Source: an uncultured Victivallales bacterium
GTDB lineage: Bacteria; Verrucomicrobiota; Lentisphaeria; Oligosphaerales; JAFGRS01
Assembly (NCBI GenBank): GCA_903837355.1
Contig: CAILUI010000172.1
Coordinates: 1 to 64,000 of the forward strand
DNA: 64,000 nucleotides
Direction: 5' to 3'
In this document: in pieces, positions 35,132-45,498 of the stretch
Numbering within the stretch: position 1 is the stretch's first letter
Layout: each line of letters begins with the position of its first letter
Notes under the pieces: model-generated
What the model saw: only the letters and a program-made list of their open reading frames with translations
Databases searched by the model: none
Told to the model about the DNA's origin: nothing
Position numbers and translations under genes: made by a program

Positions 35132-36862
35132 TCACGCTACGCTGCGGGTCTGCAGGGCCTGGCGCCGCGCCGCGCGGGCACCGACGATGCGGACCGTAAG
35201 GCCGAGAACCAAGAGCGCCGCCAGGGCGCTCGCCACCTGCGCGAACCAGTTCCCCCAGCGCGCGTAGAGGGTCAGGGGCGGCGAGTCGTAGAGGGGGATC
35301 TCGTAGACTTGGGTGCCCCGCAGGAAGCGGTTACCGGTCACCACATCGTAGAGCAGTCCGCTGACCTGGCCGTCGGGAAGGATCAGGCAGGTGTCGCTGT
35401 TGTTGCCGCTGCGCAGGAGTGGCCGGCGGTTCTCGGCGGCGCGGAAGACGGCATGGAGCAGGTGCTGCCGGGACCCCGCGCTCTCGGCATACCAGGCGTC
35501 GTTGGTCAGGGTCATCAGGACGTTGGCACCACGCCGTACGAACTCGCGACTGATCTCGGCAAAGGCGTCCTCAAAGCAGATGTTGACACCGGCACGAGCC
35601 CCCTGCCCCAGGTCGAACACGGTGAACTCGGAACCGGGGACCAGATCGCGCCCCATGCCGATCATCCGCACCAGCCAGGGCAGGTAGCGACTGAAGGGCA
35701 CGTACTCGCCAAAGGGCACACGGTGGATCTTGTCATAGGACTCCAGGCGCTGGCCGTCGGCCGCGAGGAGGAGGGCGGAGTTGAAGTCCAGCAGCGGCGG
35801 CTCCCAGTCGGTGCCCGTCCAGCGGGCTCCGGGAAGCGCCCGGCTGTCGATGGCGCCGATGAGCAGAGGTGTGCGGATCTGCGGAAGTACCTGCTGCAGA
35901 CGGGTCTTGAACGGCTCGTAGGTCAGCGGTGCCGGCACCGCGCTCTCCGGCCAGACCACCAGGTCGGGGCGATTCGCGGGGGCGGCGAGCAGGCTCAGGC
36001 CCGTATAGACGTCCAGGGCCTCGGCGAACTGCGCCTCGGTCCACTCCCGACACTGCGCGATGTTGCCCTGCACAGCCAGCACCCGTAAGCTCCCACTCGG
36101 GGCGGGCAGGCGCGGCGCGCTGCGGGCCGCGAGCACGGCCGCGCCGACGAGGACGACCCCCGTCAGCAGTGGCGCCCGCGCCGCCCGCCGGGGCGTGCCC
36201 TTCGTGACGCCCCGCCACCAGGCCACCACGACCAGCGCCAGAGCGAGGTTCACGGCCACCAGCAGGAAGGTGATGCCCGCAATGCCGGTGCAGCAGGTCA
36301 GCGCCAGCAGCAGCGGTCGCTGCCATTGGCTGACGCCGAGTTCGTTCCAGGGGAAGCCCGTGCCCAGCCAACTGCGCACCCACTCGAGGCCCACCCAGAG
36401 CAGCGCACCGCCAAGGATGTACACGGCCTGTCGCCAGCCGGGGCGAAGGTCGGCGGGATGCCCGCCGCGGCCGGGGTGCAGCGCGCCCAAGGCCTGGCTG
36501 AGTTCGGTGACGCCGAGGTACCAGGCCGCGGGGTAGAGGGCGCAGTAGGCCGCCAGGAGGACCCCGGCGCCGAAGCCGACCTCATTCAGCCAGAACAGGT
36601 TCGTGACGCAGTGCAGCAGGCCGAAGAGCAGGCCGGCGAGGGCGCGGCGGCGAGGCGTGGCGGGCACCGGCGCGAGGAGCAGGGGCACGAGTGCCAGCCA
36701 GGCTGCCCAGTCCCACTCCAGCGGCGGGAAGGCGCTGGTCAGCAACGCTCCCGAGGCCACGGCACCGGCCGCGCCGACGAGCGTTGGTCGCCAGCCGACC
36801 AGATGGCGCAGGTTGCCCTGCGGCAGCGCGGCGATCGTCCCGGCATGGCGGTCCTGACCCAT
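35132..36862 (-). CDS. lnt: Apolipoprotein N-acyltransferase
   Basis: The 576-residue membrane enzyme adds the third acyl chain to lipoproteins. An N-terminal block of about seven helices (28-250) is followed by a nitrilase-type periplasmic domain with the catalytic triad E306 (VVWPESAVP), K378 (YDKIHRVPFGEYVPF) and C429 (VNICFEDAF), and a last helix near the C-terminus. Its presence points to an outer membrane with triacylated lipoproteins. It starts 16 bp after argS, and its 3' end lies next to the 33-bp repeats. Confidence 0.94.
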   Translation of the reverse strand: MGQDRHAGTIAALPQGNLRHLVGWRPTLVGAAGAVASGALLTSAFPPLEWDWAAWLALVPLLLAPVPATPRRRALAGLLFGLLHCVTNLFWLNEVGFGAGVLLAAYCALYPAAWYLGVTELSQALGALHPGRGGHPADLRPGWRQAVYILGGALLWVGLEWVRSWLGTGFPWNELGVSQWQRPLLLALTCCTGIAGITFLLVAVNLALALVVVAWWRGVTKGTPRRAARAPLLTGVVLVGAAVLAARSAPRLPAPSGSLRVLAVQGNIAQCREWTEAQFAEALDVYTGLSLLAAPANRPDLVVWPESAVPAPLTYEPFKTRLQQVLPQIRTPLLIGAIDSRALPGARWTGTDWEPPLLDFNSALLLAADGQRLESYDKIHRVPFGEYVPFSRYLPWLVRMIGMGRDLVPGSEFTVFDLGQGARAGVNICFEDAFAEISREFVRRGANVLMTLTNDAWYAESAGSRQHLLHAVFRAAENRRPLLRSGNNSDTCLILPDGQVSGLLYDVVTGNRFLRGTQVYEIPLYDSPPLTLYARWGNWFAQVASALAALLVLGLTVRIVGARAARRQALQTRSVA

Positions 36863-36878
36863 CCACTACCCCCGCCCG

Positions 36879-38669
36879 TCACATGGCATCGAGTGTGCCG
36901 ATCGTCAGTGTCGCCAGGCCGTCTTGCAGAATGTCGCGAACCGTGACGCTCAGCCGCAAGCGCGCCAGCCGCTCGGCCGCGGTCGGAGCTGCCAGTACGG
37001 GGCAACTCCGCCAGAAGCGGCTGAAGTCCTTGGCCAGATCCAGCAGATAGCCCGCCAGGATCGAGGTATCGAGGGCCGCCGCGGCCCGCTGCATGGTCTC
37101 GGGGTACTGCGCGCAACGCAGGGCCAGCAGGCGCTCCTCGGGAAGATCGAGAGCGCTCGCGTCAACCGCCTCGGTGGGCAACGTTCCCGCTTTGCGCAGC
37201 ACCGAGGAGATGCGGGCGTAGGCATAGAGCACATACGGGCCAGTGTCGCCCTCGAAGGTGATACTGGCCTGCGGATCGAAGAGGATCGTGGTGCGCGGAC
37301 TGACCTTCAGCAGCATGAACTTCAGCGCCGCCATGGCGATGACCCGCGCCCGCTCGTCGAGGTTCTCGGGGGCACCGTCCGTAGCGCGCTCCAGCGTCGC
37401 CTGTCGCGCCAGGGCCTCCATCTCGTCGAACAGGTCGTCGGCATCGACCACGGTGCCCTCGCGACTCTTCATCCTGCCGGTCGGCAGGTTGACCATGCCG
37501 TAGGCCATGTGGACGAGACGGTCGGCCCAGGGGTAGCCGAGGGCTTTGAGGATCGCAAAGAGGATGTGGAAGTGGTGGATCTGCTCGTCGCCGACGACCC
37601 AGATCTGCTGATCGGGGGCGTAGTCGCGCTGCTTGAGCAGGGACGTCCCGATGTCCTGCGTCACGTAGACACTGGTGCCATCGCTGCGCAGCACCACCTT
37701 GGTGCCGAGATTCTTGTCGGCGAAGTCAATGACCACGGCCCCATCCTCGCGGCGCCGGAAGACGCCGCGGTTCAGGCCTTCCAGGATGGTCTCGCGCCCC
37801 AGGGTGTAGGTCTGGCTCTCGAGGTAGGTGTGCTCGAACTGCACGCCCATGCGGCCGTAGGTTGCCGCGAAGCCGGCGAGCACCCAGCCGTTCATGGTCT
37901 CCCACAGCCGGCGCACCTCGACCTCGCCCTGCTCCCAGGCCACCAGCATGTCCTGGGCGGCGCGGCCGACCTCGGTTTCGAGGAAGAGCTCGTCCGAGGA
38001 CTTGCCGGCCAGCTCCGGTCGGGCGCTGCACAAGGCCGCCATCTGGCGCCGCAGTTCGGCGTCGAACTTCACGTAGTACTCGCCGACCAGGTGGTCGCCC
38101 TTGGTGCCGGTCGAAGCCGGTGTCGCCCCCTGCCCCAGGCGCTGATAGGCCAGCATGCTCTTGCAGATGTGGATGCCGCGGTCGTTGATCAGGTTCACCC
38201 GCACCACGTCGTGCCCAACGCGCGCCAACAACGCCGCGGTCGCCATGCCGACACTGTTATTGCGGACGTGGCCAAGGTGCTGCGGCTTGTTGGTGTTGGG
38301 GGCCGAGAACTCGATGAGCACGCGGCGGCGCTGGGCGGCGGGCAACTGCACCGCTGCCAGCAGCTCCTCCGGCCGCGAGACCGTGTCGCGCCACAGCGCG
38401 GCCGGCTTCAGGGTGATGTTGGCAAAGGCCTTGACCACGGTGGCCGACTGCACGTCGGCGTGGCTCGCGAGGTACGCGGCGACCAGCTCGGCGATCTGGA
38501 CGGGGCTGCGCCGGAGTTGGCGCGCCAGCAGGAAGCCGTTGACGGTCACGTCCGCGCCGAACTCGGACGGGCACAGCTCCACGGGCAGATCGGTGACCGG
38601 CACCCCGCAGGTGGTCGATAGGTGCTGCTCGAGATCACTGACAAAGGCAAACTTCATAGGGTCGTTCAT
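36879..38669 (-). CDS. argS: Arginyl-tRNA synthetase
   Basis: The 596-residue class I synthetase charges tRNA-Arg. It has the Add1 N-terminal domain, the HIGH motif as HLGH (131-134, in NTNKPQHLGHVRNN), a relaxed KMSKS-region GRMKSREGT, and the DALR anticodon-binding C-terminus (YAYARISSVLRKAG...). Length is normal. ATG 38657 is an alternative start. It stands 93 bp from hisG and 16 bp from lnt on the same strand. Confidence 0.96.
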   Translation of the reverse strand: MNDPMKFAFVSDLEQHLSTTCGVPVTDLPVELCPSEFGADVTVNGFLLARQLRRSPVQIAELVAAYLASHADVQSATVVKAFANITLKPAALWRDTVSRPEELLAAVQLPAAQRRRVLIEFSAPNTNKPQHLGHVRNNSVGMATAALLARVGHDVVRVNLINDRGIHICKSMLAYQRLGQGATPASTGTKGDHLVGEYYVKFDAELRRQMAALCSARPELAGKSSDELFLETEVGRAAQDMLVAWEQGEVEVRRLWETMNGWVLAGFAATYGRMGVQFEHTYLESQTYTLGRETILEGLNRGVFRRREDGAVVIDFADKNLGTKVVLRSDGTSVYVTQDIGTSLLKQRDYAPDQQIWVVGDEQIHHFHILFAILKALGYPWADRLVHMAYGMVNLPTGRMKSREGTVVDADDLFDEMEALARQATLERATDGAPENLDERARVIAMAALKFMLLKVSPRTTILFDPQASITFEGDTGPYVLYAYARISSVLRKAGTLPTEAVDASALDLPEERLLALRCAQYPETMQRAAAALDTSILAGYLLDLAKDFSRFWRSCPVLAAPTAAERLARLRLSVTVRDILQDGLATLTIGTLDAM

Positions 38670-38762
38670 CCCGCTGACTCGCCGCGTTCACGATCCGCTG
38701 GGTCCGCTCGGCATACGAGCTGACGCGGAGCGCGTTAACATAGCCACGGCGGGGAGCCCTGT

Positions 38763-39611
38763 CTAAAGGCGGCAGGTGCGGATGTCGGTGACGATGATAC
38801 CCCGTGCGCCGAGAGCATGGAGCTCGTCCATGATGCGGTTCACCTGCACCCGCCGGCTCATGGCCTTGACCGCTACCCAACCGGGCTTGCTCAGAGGCGC
38901 CACGGTGGGCGACTCGATGCCCGGCGTGGTCCGGCAGGCGGCGGCGAGACAGGTCTCGGGGACGTCGTACTCGACCATCACATAGTCGCGCGCCACGATG
39001 ATCCCTTCGAGCCGCTTGGCAAAGGTACGCACGTCCGCTCCGGCCGCCGCCAGGCCGGCACGACCAATCAGGACTCCCTCGGACTTCAGGATGGGCTCGC
39101 CCACCAGACTCAGCCCGGCCTGGCGCAGGGTCTCGCCGCTCTCCACCACGTCGGCGATGACGTCGGCCACGCCGAGCTGAATGGAGATCTCGACGGCCCC
39201 ATCCAGGCGCACGATCGTGACCTCGAGGCCGCGGGCAGCCATGTCGGCCGCCACCAGATTCGGGTACGAGGTGGCCACGCGCAAGCCGCCGAAACGGTCG
39301 ACGGTCAGCCCCGAGTCCTTCGGCGCCGCGTAGTGAAAAGCCGAGCGGCCAAAGCCCAGCGCCATCAACTCCTCGACGCCGGCGCTGCTGTCTCGGACCA
39401 GATCCCGCCCCGTGATGCCAAGATCCAGCACGCCCTCGCCGACATAGACCGCGATGTCACGCGGCCGCAGGAAGTAGAACTCGACCCCGTTTCCCGCATC
39501 CTGCAACCGCAGTTCACGGTCGCTGCGGCGGCACCGGTAGCCGGCCTCCTTGACCAGGGCGACGGCATCGTCGGACAGCGCACCCTTGTTGGGCAGTGCG
39601 ATCTGAAGCAT
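38763..39611 (-). CDS. hisG: ATP phosphoribosyltransferase, long form
   Basis: HisG joins ATP and PRPP in the first step of histidine synthesis. The 282-residue product is the long form: the catalytic domains carry LQIALPNKGAL, DLGITGRDLV and the PRPP loop region ADVIADVVESGETL, and the C-terminal 75 residues form the ACT-like regulatory domain for His feedback. It therefore needs no HisZ. ATG 39611 has AAGGAG upstream. No other his gene is nearby. Confidence 0.95.
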   Translation of the reverse strand: MLQIALPNKGALSDDAVALVKEAGYRCRRSDRELRLQDAGNGVEFYFLRPRDIAVYVGEGVLDLGITGRDLVRDSSAGVEELMALGFGRSAFHYAAPKDSGLTVDRFGGLRVATSYPNLVAADMAARGLEVTIVRLDGAVEISIQLGVADVIADVVESGETLRQAGLSLVGEPILKSEGVLIGRAGLAAAGADVRTFAKRLEGIIVARDYVMVEYDVPETCLAAACRTTPGIESPTVAPLSKPGWVAVKAMSRRVQVNRIMDELHALGARGIIVTDIRTCRL

Positions 39612-39633
39612 GGCGGGGCTCCTTCTTCTCCGG

Positions 39634-40965
39634 TCAACGCGACAGGGTGTCGAGATAGCGCTGCAGTTCGGGGTCCAACTCACGCTCGGCACGGGCATAG
39701 CGCCCGACGATTTCCAGCGGCAGCGCAAAACGGCGCTCGGCGGGAACGAAGCGCCGTTCCTGCTCGTCGAGATAGGCGTCCAGCAACCGCTGCCGCGCCA
39801 GGGCCTGCCCGAACTGCTTGCGGGCTGCCCGCAAGGCATTGCGCGCGGCCCGCGTGCGGCCTGCCGCCAACTCGTCGCAGGCTTCGCTGTACAGGCTGAT
39901 GGGTTTCTGCAGCAGATAGGGTGCGTCTTTGAGCAGTTCGAACAGGTCGTGCTGCAGTCTGCCGATGGCACCGTTCTCCAGCGGCAGGGCGGCAAGCCGT
40001 TGCGGTACGTCCTCGAGCGGTACGCGGTTCCCGCGCGAACCGATGTCTGCGGGCGCGGCAACGGTCACGGTGACCAGGGCCTCGAAGCGCTCTGCCGTGC
40101 TGTCGGTATCGCTGACGCGCCGGCCCTGACGGCTGCCGTCTGCCGCCGCGCGTGCATACCAGGACTGCAGCGTCTCGCCGGGGGCCAGCACCTCCTGCAG
40201 CACGAAGCGGAGCGCTTCCGGCGGAGTCCGCCCGCGCGCGTCCAGTTCCAGCAGCCGCTGTCCAGCGTCCGGGCCGGCCGCCTCGAGCACGCAGAGCGCC
40301 AGCAGGTCGCAGTGCAGCGCATACAGGCGGTAGAGAACCGTGGCCTCGGGAGGCACCGGGTGCTCCAGCAGGCGCTCGACCTCCGGGTAGATGCCGCGCT
40401 GAAAGGCAAAGCGTGCCGGTTCGTAGTCGGGCGCAAAACGCCCATCGCGCTCCCGGTTCCCGAAGAGCACCCGGTTGGTCAGGGCCGCCGCCAGCCACTC
40501 GGCCGAGGGCATGAGCGGCGGGTTGGCGTCCTCTGCGGCCATGAACCGACGTTGCAGGAGCGCGCGCAGCAACCGGTGCGTCACCCGTTCCATCGTGTCA
40601 TCAGGGCCAAAGGAAAGCGAAAGCGGTTCCGCCACCACGCCGACGCTGGCGCCACTGTCTGCAAAGTGGATTCGCAACATCCTGGGCGGCTCCAGCGCGC
40701 GGCCGGCAAACTCGTCGACCGCGGCGACGCAGGCCAACGCAAAACGCTGCCAGGTCTTGGTGGTCTGCTCGCCCTTGCAGGTGATGCGCAGGCGCGCCTC
40801 GATGAGGGCCTGGGGTTCCGCGGCCTGGGTGGACCAACCGGCCACGCCCAGCAGCAGGAGCGCCAGCATCGCGCCGTGCCAGTACGCGACCGGTGGCCGC
40901 GCCGCCGCCCGCTCTGGGCCCTGGCGCAGCGTGACGAGCGGGGGGCTCGGTCGCGGACTCTGCAT
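39634..40965 (-). CDS. Exported protein of unknown function
   Basis: The product of about 443 residues has a signal-type hydrophobic stretch (WHGAMLALLLLGVAGWSTQA) after a long basic head, then a largely helical body with no motif I know. Features include LRIHFADSGASVGVVAEPLSLSFG, a conserved-looking PSAEWLAAALTNRVLFG segment and a C-terminal Arg/Glu-rich helix region. The pattern is vaguely like exported peptidase-associated proteins. GTG 40989 is an alternative start. It follows the degenerate S41 protease gene closely and probably functions with it. Confidence 0.6.
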   Translation of the reverse strand: MQSPRPSPPLVTLRQGPERAAARPPVAYWHGAMLALLLLGVAGWSTQAAEPQALIEARLRITCKGEQTTKTWQRFALACVAAVDEFAGRALEPPRMLRIHFADSGASVGVVAEPLSLSFGPDDTMERVTHRLLRALLQRRFMAAEDANPPLMPSAEWLAAALTNRVLFGNRERDGRFAPDYEPARFAFQRGIYPEVERLLEHPVPPEATVLYRLYALHCDLLALCVLEAAGPDAGQRLLELDARGRTPPEALRFVLQEVLAPGETLQSWYARAAADGSRQGRRVSDTDSTAERFEALVTVTVAAPADIGSRGNRVPLEDVPQRLAALPLENGAIGRLQHDLFELLKDAPYLLQKPISLYSEACDELAAGRTRAARNALRAARKQFGQALARQRLLDAYLDEQERRFVPAERRFALPLEIVGRYARAERELDPELQRYLDTLSR

Positions 40966-40998
40966 GGAAGTGCGCCTGGTCACCTGCACCCGCCGGCA

Positions 40999-41889
40999 CT
41001 AGAAGTGCTTCTGTTGGAACGTGCAGATCGCTGTCAGTAAGTCCAGCGCCTGGCGTACGCTCCCATCGCCGTCGCCCGTCGGCACAGCGGGGTTTCCACG
41101 ACCGTGCCACGGACCGCTGGCGTCGGTGCCAGCCGCAGCGCCAGGAACATCCGGCTGCAGGGGATCGATGCGGCCGCTGGCGGGGATCTCCGGTAGCATC
41201 ACCTCGAGGTCGCCGGCAAGCCGCACCGGCCGTAGCGGGTACGGGAGTCCGCGCGTCGGCTCGCCCAGGATCACGGCCCCGTGCGCCGTGCGCAGGCCGG
41301 CGGCGAGCACCTCGGCGGCGGCCCGCGTCTTACGATTCACGATAACCACGGTGGGGTGACCCCACGAGCCGATCAGGGTGGCACCCGCCGCCGCCGCGCT
41401 CAGGTCGTTGCCGGCGCTGTCCCGCAGATCGACCACGGTGCCATCGTACACCGGGCCCGACAGGCGGCCTTTGGCGGCGGACAGGGCCTGCTCCAGGCCG
41501 GCTTCGACGGCCCCGATCTGCACATAGCCGAAGCGTCCAGCCCCACCCTCGACACGCGTCAGCAGCGCCACCGGCACCGCGCTGTTGGCGGATTCCGGAG
41601 CCACGACCACCACACCGCCTGAGGCAAAAGCATCGAGCAACGCCTGGCAGGCGATGCGACGCAGCTCGGCCTCGGCGCCAGGCACAAGCTGCCGGGAGCG
41701 TAACTCGCCCAGCAGGTCCGACAGCGCCTCACGCACCGCCGCCGCCGTCACCGGCTCCGGCGGCAAGACCTCGGCCGCGTCCAGTCGGGCACACGCTGCC
41801 AGACTGGCCACGGCGCACGCCCGGAGCAGTCGCCCTAGCGGCAGGCGGAACGAACCGCGCCCGTTACCCGGGTTGTCCTGAAACCTCAC
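40999..41889 (-). CDS. Exported S41-like protein lacking catalytic residues
   Basis: The 296-residue protein has a signal peptide (about 15-39) and a fold like C-terminal processing (S41) peptidases: [33 protein letters not shown] and [15 protein letters not shown] align with the family blocks VVDLRxNxGG, LVNxxSASASEILAxAL and GExTxGKG. The catalytic Ser is Ala and the catalytic Lys is Leu, and no PDZ domain is seen. It is likely an inactive, binding-only relative. The start is GTG, overlapping purE by 26 bp. Confidence 0.68.
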   Translation of the reverse strand: MRFQDNPGNGRGSFRLPLGRLLRACAVASLAACARLDAAEVLPPEPVTAAAVREALSDLLGELRSRQLVPGAEAELRRIACQALLDAFASGGVVVVAPESANSAVPVALLTRVEGGAGRFGYVQIGAVEAGLEQALSAAKGRLSGPVYDGTVVDLRDSAGNDLSAAAAGATLIGSWGHPTVVIVNRKTRAAAEVLAAGLRTAHGAVILGEPTRGLPYPLRPVRLAGDLEVMLPEIPASGRIDPLQPDVPGAAAGTDASGPWHGRGNPAVPTGDGDGSVRQALDLLTAICTFQQKHF

Positions 41890-42364
41890 GATCGGCCGCC
41901 TCCACCTTGGACCGCTGCTGGGTCCGGTACTCCTCGAGACGCCGCAGTAGCCCCGCGTCGTTCAGCGCCAGAATCTGGGCCGCCAACAGGGCCGCGTTCA
42001 GCGCTCCGCCGCTGCCGATAGCCACCGTGGCGACCGGAATGCCTCCCGGCATCTGCACCGTCGCCAGCAGGGCGTCGAGCCCGTTGAGCGCGCCGCCCTC
42101 GACCGGAATGCCAATCACCGGCAGCAGCGTGTGCGCCGCGCAGACGCCGGCCAGATGCGCCGCGCCTCCGGCCGCCGCGATAATGACCCCGAAACCGCTC
42201 TCCCGGGCGCTGGTCACAAACGCCGCCACGGCCTCCGGGGTGCGGTGCGCACTCATCACGCGGACCACATGCGGGACCCCGAGTGCCTGCAGTGTGCTGA
42301 TGCACCCTTCAAGCTTGGGCAGGTCATTCTTGCTGCCCATCAATATCGCCACCTGCCGTGTCAT
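41864..42364 (-). CDS. purE: N5-carboxyaminoimidazole ribonucleotide mutase
   Basis: The 166-residue class I PurE moves the carboxyl group of N5-CAIR in purine synthesis. Typical blocks are [23 protein letters not shown] (catalytic His), [19 protein letters not shown] and [29 protein letters not shown] 42364 fits the family start. No purK is beside it. It overlaps the S41-like gene, which is an odd operon partner. Confidence 0.95.
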   Translation of the reverse strand: MTRQVAILMGSKNDLPKLEGCISTLQALGVPHVVRVMSAHRTPEAVAAFVTSARESGFGVIIAAAGGAAHLAGVCAAHTLLPVIGIPVEGGALNGLDALLATVQMPGGIPVATVAIGSGGALNAALLAAQILALNDAGLLRRLEEYRTQQRSKVEAADREVSGQPG

Positions 42365-42548
42365 CGTCGGCTCTGCTCCTTCGTCAGCAACCACTCCGCC
42401 AGGCACCGTTCAACCACCCCGGCTCTGACCGCGGTGCACGGCCCTGAAAATAGCCGCCCAGTCGCCCCGGCGCAACCGCTGCGAGGCAGTTGCCAGGGCG
42501 TCCGGATGCGCAGCGCGATGGGCGAGGGACAAGCACCGCCACGCTGCC

Positions 42549-45497
42549 TCAGGAGGGCGTCTCGGCAACCGTCTTACGGATCGCCTGGTTCCGTGTGCTT
42601 TGCGGGCAATCGGGGCCGCGGCCCAGCGCCCACGCGACCTGCTGGTTCAGGTCCTGGATGCGGAAGGGCTTGTGGATGTACGCCAGCACTCCGTCCTCCA
42701 GCATGCCCTGCACGTCACCATCCAGACTGTAGCCGGTGGCGAGGATGGCTCTGAGTTGGGGATTGATCACGCGCATGGCGGCGAAGGCGTCGCGGCCATT
42801 CATCTTCGGCATGTTCATGTCCAGAATGACGAGGTCGATGTCTGGCCATGACCTGCGGTAGCAGTCGACGGCTTCACTGCCGTCAGTGGCCGTGAGCACG
42901 GAGTGCCCCTGGCGACGCAGCAGTTTGGCGGTGAACTCTCTGACGATCTCTTCGTCGTCCGCGATCAGAATCCTGGCGTGGGCAGTCGGGCGAGGCGCGG
43001 GCTCAGCGCTGCCTTCCGGCCCCGGTGGCTCCGCTGCGGTCCGCCCCTCTGGCCCGTCCTGCCGCAGCAGCGGGAGGAGAAGGGTCATGGTGGTGCCTTT
43101 GCCGAGTTCACTATGGACCGCAATCGCGCCGTGATGGTTGACCACGGTGCCGTGGACGGAGGCTAATCCCAGACCCGTGCCTTTGCCGGGTTCCTTCGTC
43201 GTGAAAAAGGGCTCGAACAGGCGCGCTTGGGTCGGCGCGTCCATGCCCGTTCCGGAGTCGGTCACCGCGATGCGCACATAGTCTCCGGGAGCCATATCGA
43301 ACCGGCTGCTGGCGCAGCGTTCCCGGTCCAGCGTGACGAGGTCCGTCGCGAACCGGAGTTCACCCCCCGTCGGCATGGCATCGCGGGCGTTCAGCCCGAG
43401 ATTGAGCAGTGCATTGACCAACTGCGTCGGATCGCCAATGGTCGTCGGCGGCTGGGCGTCAAGGCACTGGCGGATGCGGATGCGCTTGTCGACACTGCGT
43501 TCAAGCAGAGCGCTGACCTCGGCCACACACTCATGGATGTTGACCGGTACCGTGCGGTACTTGCCCTTACGCGAGAACGCCAGCAACTTGCTGGTCAAGT
43601 CGCTGCTCCGTGCACACAACCGGAGAATGCCCTCGACGGCGCCGCGGGGTTCCGCATTTTGGGTCATCGTCAGCAGCAGGTCCGCGTAGTTCACGATGCC
43701 AGCGAGTTGGTTGTTGAAATCGTGGGCAACACCGCCCGCGAGCTGCCCGATCGCTTCCAGCTTCTCGGACTGTCGGAGGCGCTCCGCGCTCTCGCGTAAG
43801 GCCGCCTCGGCTTGCTTGCGTTCGCTGACGTCGCGGACGATGGCCCACATCGCCGACGGCTGTCCGTCGGCATCGCGGATCAGCGACGTGCGCAGCTCCA
43901 CCGGGAAGAACATCCCGTTCTTGCGCCGGTACTCCTTCTCATAGACGCCGGAGAAGCCTTGCGGCAGGATCTGCTCCTCGACGATGCGCGACTCGAAAGC
44001 GCGCCACTTCTCCGGGGTAAGGTCCTGGTAGGTTACCTTGCTCAACTCGGCCGCGCTGAAGCCGAGCATGTCACGGTAGCTCTGGTTGCACTCCAGAATA
44101 TGTCCCGCCATATCGACCAGCACGAAGGCGTCCGTCATGCTCTCGTGGAGCCGTCGGTACTTCTGTTCCGATTGCCGCAGGGCCTCTTCCGCCCGCTTGT
44201 GCTCAGTGATGTCGCGCACAAAGGTCACCAACTGCCCACCTGCACCCGGCTGGTACTGGACGCTGACCTCCACGTCGTACTGGGTTCCGTCCTTGCGGCG
44301 GTGCCGTGACTCGAAACGGTCCTGGCCCCGCGCCACGATCCTGTCGATGTGCTGAGCCACGCCGCCAACTCCCTCGGTGACGGTCAGATCGGGAATGCGC
44401 ATGGCCAGCAGCTCTGCCCTGCTGTAGCCGCTCATCCGGCAGTAGGTCTCGTTCGCCTCCAACAGACGCCCCTCTGTGTCTGTCTGCCAGAAGCCGTCCA
44501 TGGCCGTCTGCAGGATGGTCCGGAGCCGGTTCGCATCCCCTTCATGACGCTTCCACGAAAACCACAGAAACCCGGTGGCGATCCAGACACCCGCCAGGAA
44601 CAGCAGCACCATCAACAGGGTGGTCAGACGGTCTACTCTCCACTGCGCCAGGTAGTCTTCCTCGGCCAGGCTGACCACCACGAAGAGGGGTGCCCCAGCG
44701 ACCCGCTGGAAGGTTAGCGTCCCCCTGGATTGGCTGGTGGCCGCCGTGACGGTATGATCCCTCTGCATTGGCTCTGCGCCGAAGGTCGCCAGAAGCTCGC
44801 TGGAGTAGGTTCGCGCGCCGACGGCCGGCGTCCCGTCGTCGGCCGCGGCCGGATGGCTTGCCACGAAGCCGCCGTCCGTGTCGCAGAGCGTCAGCGTTCC
44901 GCCTCTGCCCACGTCGAAGCCTGCGAGTACCTTCTGGAAATGCTCAAGGAAGACGGGGGCGACCACGACGCCTCCAAAGCTGCCATCGGGTTGCTGGTAA
45001 CGTCGGGCGGAGGTGATCACCCAGCGGCGAGTGAACTTGCCGACGATGGGCTTCGTAACGAACACCCCAGCCTGCGGATGGTCCCGGAGGAACGGGAAAT
45101 ACGGACGATCCGCGAAGCTTGCGGCCGGATCCGCGGACGGGTTCCCAAGAATGACGGCGCCGTCCGCATCGCTGACGCGGAGGGCCACCGCTTCCGGGAG
45201 GAGCGCCTCCTCACGGGCGAGGAGCCCATCGAGGCGCGTACGATCGATGCCGCCGGTCGCCAGTCCCCTCTCCATCTCGCCGGTGACCGAGAGCAGCGTG
45301 TGGTCAATGCGCGTGAGGGTGGAGGCGAGGTTCTGGTCGATGGCTCGGGCCAGGTTCTGGCTCTGGACCTCGGCGTTTCGCGTGGCGTAATCACGGCTGA
45401 CGACCAGGCTACGAGCGGCCAGCAGGATAGCGCCCAGGCTGACGGCGATAGCCACCACCAGATAGGCCTTGCCAAAGTGCAGTCTGCGGGTGCTCAT
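42549..45497 (-). CDS. Hybrid sensor histidine kinase (dCache-PAS-PAS-HK-REC)
   Basis: The 982-residue membrane kinase has TM1 (about 11-32), a periplasmic dCache sensor (about 35-285, SFADRPYF and YQQPDGSFGGVVVA), TM2 (about 290-314), two PAS domains (about 323-435 and 445-562), a phospho-acceptor H592 in GGVAHDFNNQ, an ATPase domain (N box GLNARDA, G boxes VTDSGTGM and GKGTGLGL), and a C-terminal receiver with D893 in DLVILDMNMP. The ligand is likely small and extracellular. No DNA-binding regulator is adjacent. It starts 1 bp after the GH130-type gene, so both are surely co-expressed. Confidence 0.93.
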   Translation of the reverse strand: MSTRRLHFGKAYLVVAIAVSLGAILLAARSLVVSRDYATRNAEVQSQNLARAIDQNLASTLTRIDHTLLSVTGEMERGLATGGIDRTRLDGLLAREEALLPEAVALRVSDADGAVILGNPSADPAASFADRPYFPFLRDHPQAGVFVTKPIVGKFTRRWVITSARRYQQPDGSFGGVVVAPVFLEHFQKVLAGFDVGRGGTLTLCDTDGGFVASHPAAADDGTPAVGARTYSSELLATFGAEPMQRDHTVTAATSQSRGTLTFQRVAGAPLFVVVSLAEEDYLAQWRVDRLTTLLMVLLFLAGVWIATGFLWFSWKRHEGDANRLRTILQTAMDGFWQTDTEGRLLEANETYCRMSGYSRAELLAMRIPDLTVTEGVGGVAQHIDRIVARGQDRFESRHRRKDGTQYDVEVSVQYQPGAGGQLVTFVRDITEHKRAEEALRQSEQKYRRLHESMTDAFVLVDMAGHILECNQSYRDMLGFSAAELSKVTYQDLTPEKWRAFESRIVEEQILPQGFSGVYEKEYRRKNGMFFPVELRTSLIRDADGQPSAMWAIVRDVSERKQAEAALRESAERLRQSEKLEAIGQLAGGVAHDFNNQLAGIVNYADLLLTMTQNAEPRGAVEGILRLCARSSDLTSKLLAFSRKGKYRTVPVNIHECVAEVSALLERSVDKRIRIRQCLDAQPPTTIGDPTQLVNALLNLGLNARDAMPTGGELRFATDLVTLDRERCASSRFDMAPGDYVRIAVTDSGTGMDAPTQARLFEPFFTTKEPGKGTGLGLASVHGTVVNHHGAIAVHSELGKGTTMTLLLPLLRQDGPEGRTAAEPPGPEGSAEPAPRPTAHARILIADDEEIVREFTAKLLRRQGHSVLTATDGSEAVDCYRRSWPDIDLVILDMNMPKMNGRDAFAAMRVINPQLRAILATGYSLDGDVQGMLEDGVLAYIHKPFRIQDLNQQVAWALGRGPDCPQSTRNQAIRKTVAETPS

Positions 45498-45498
45498 G

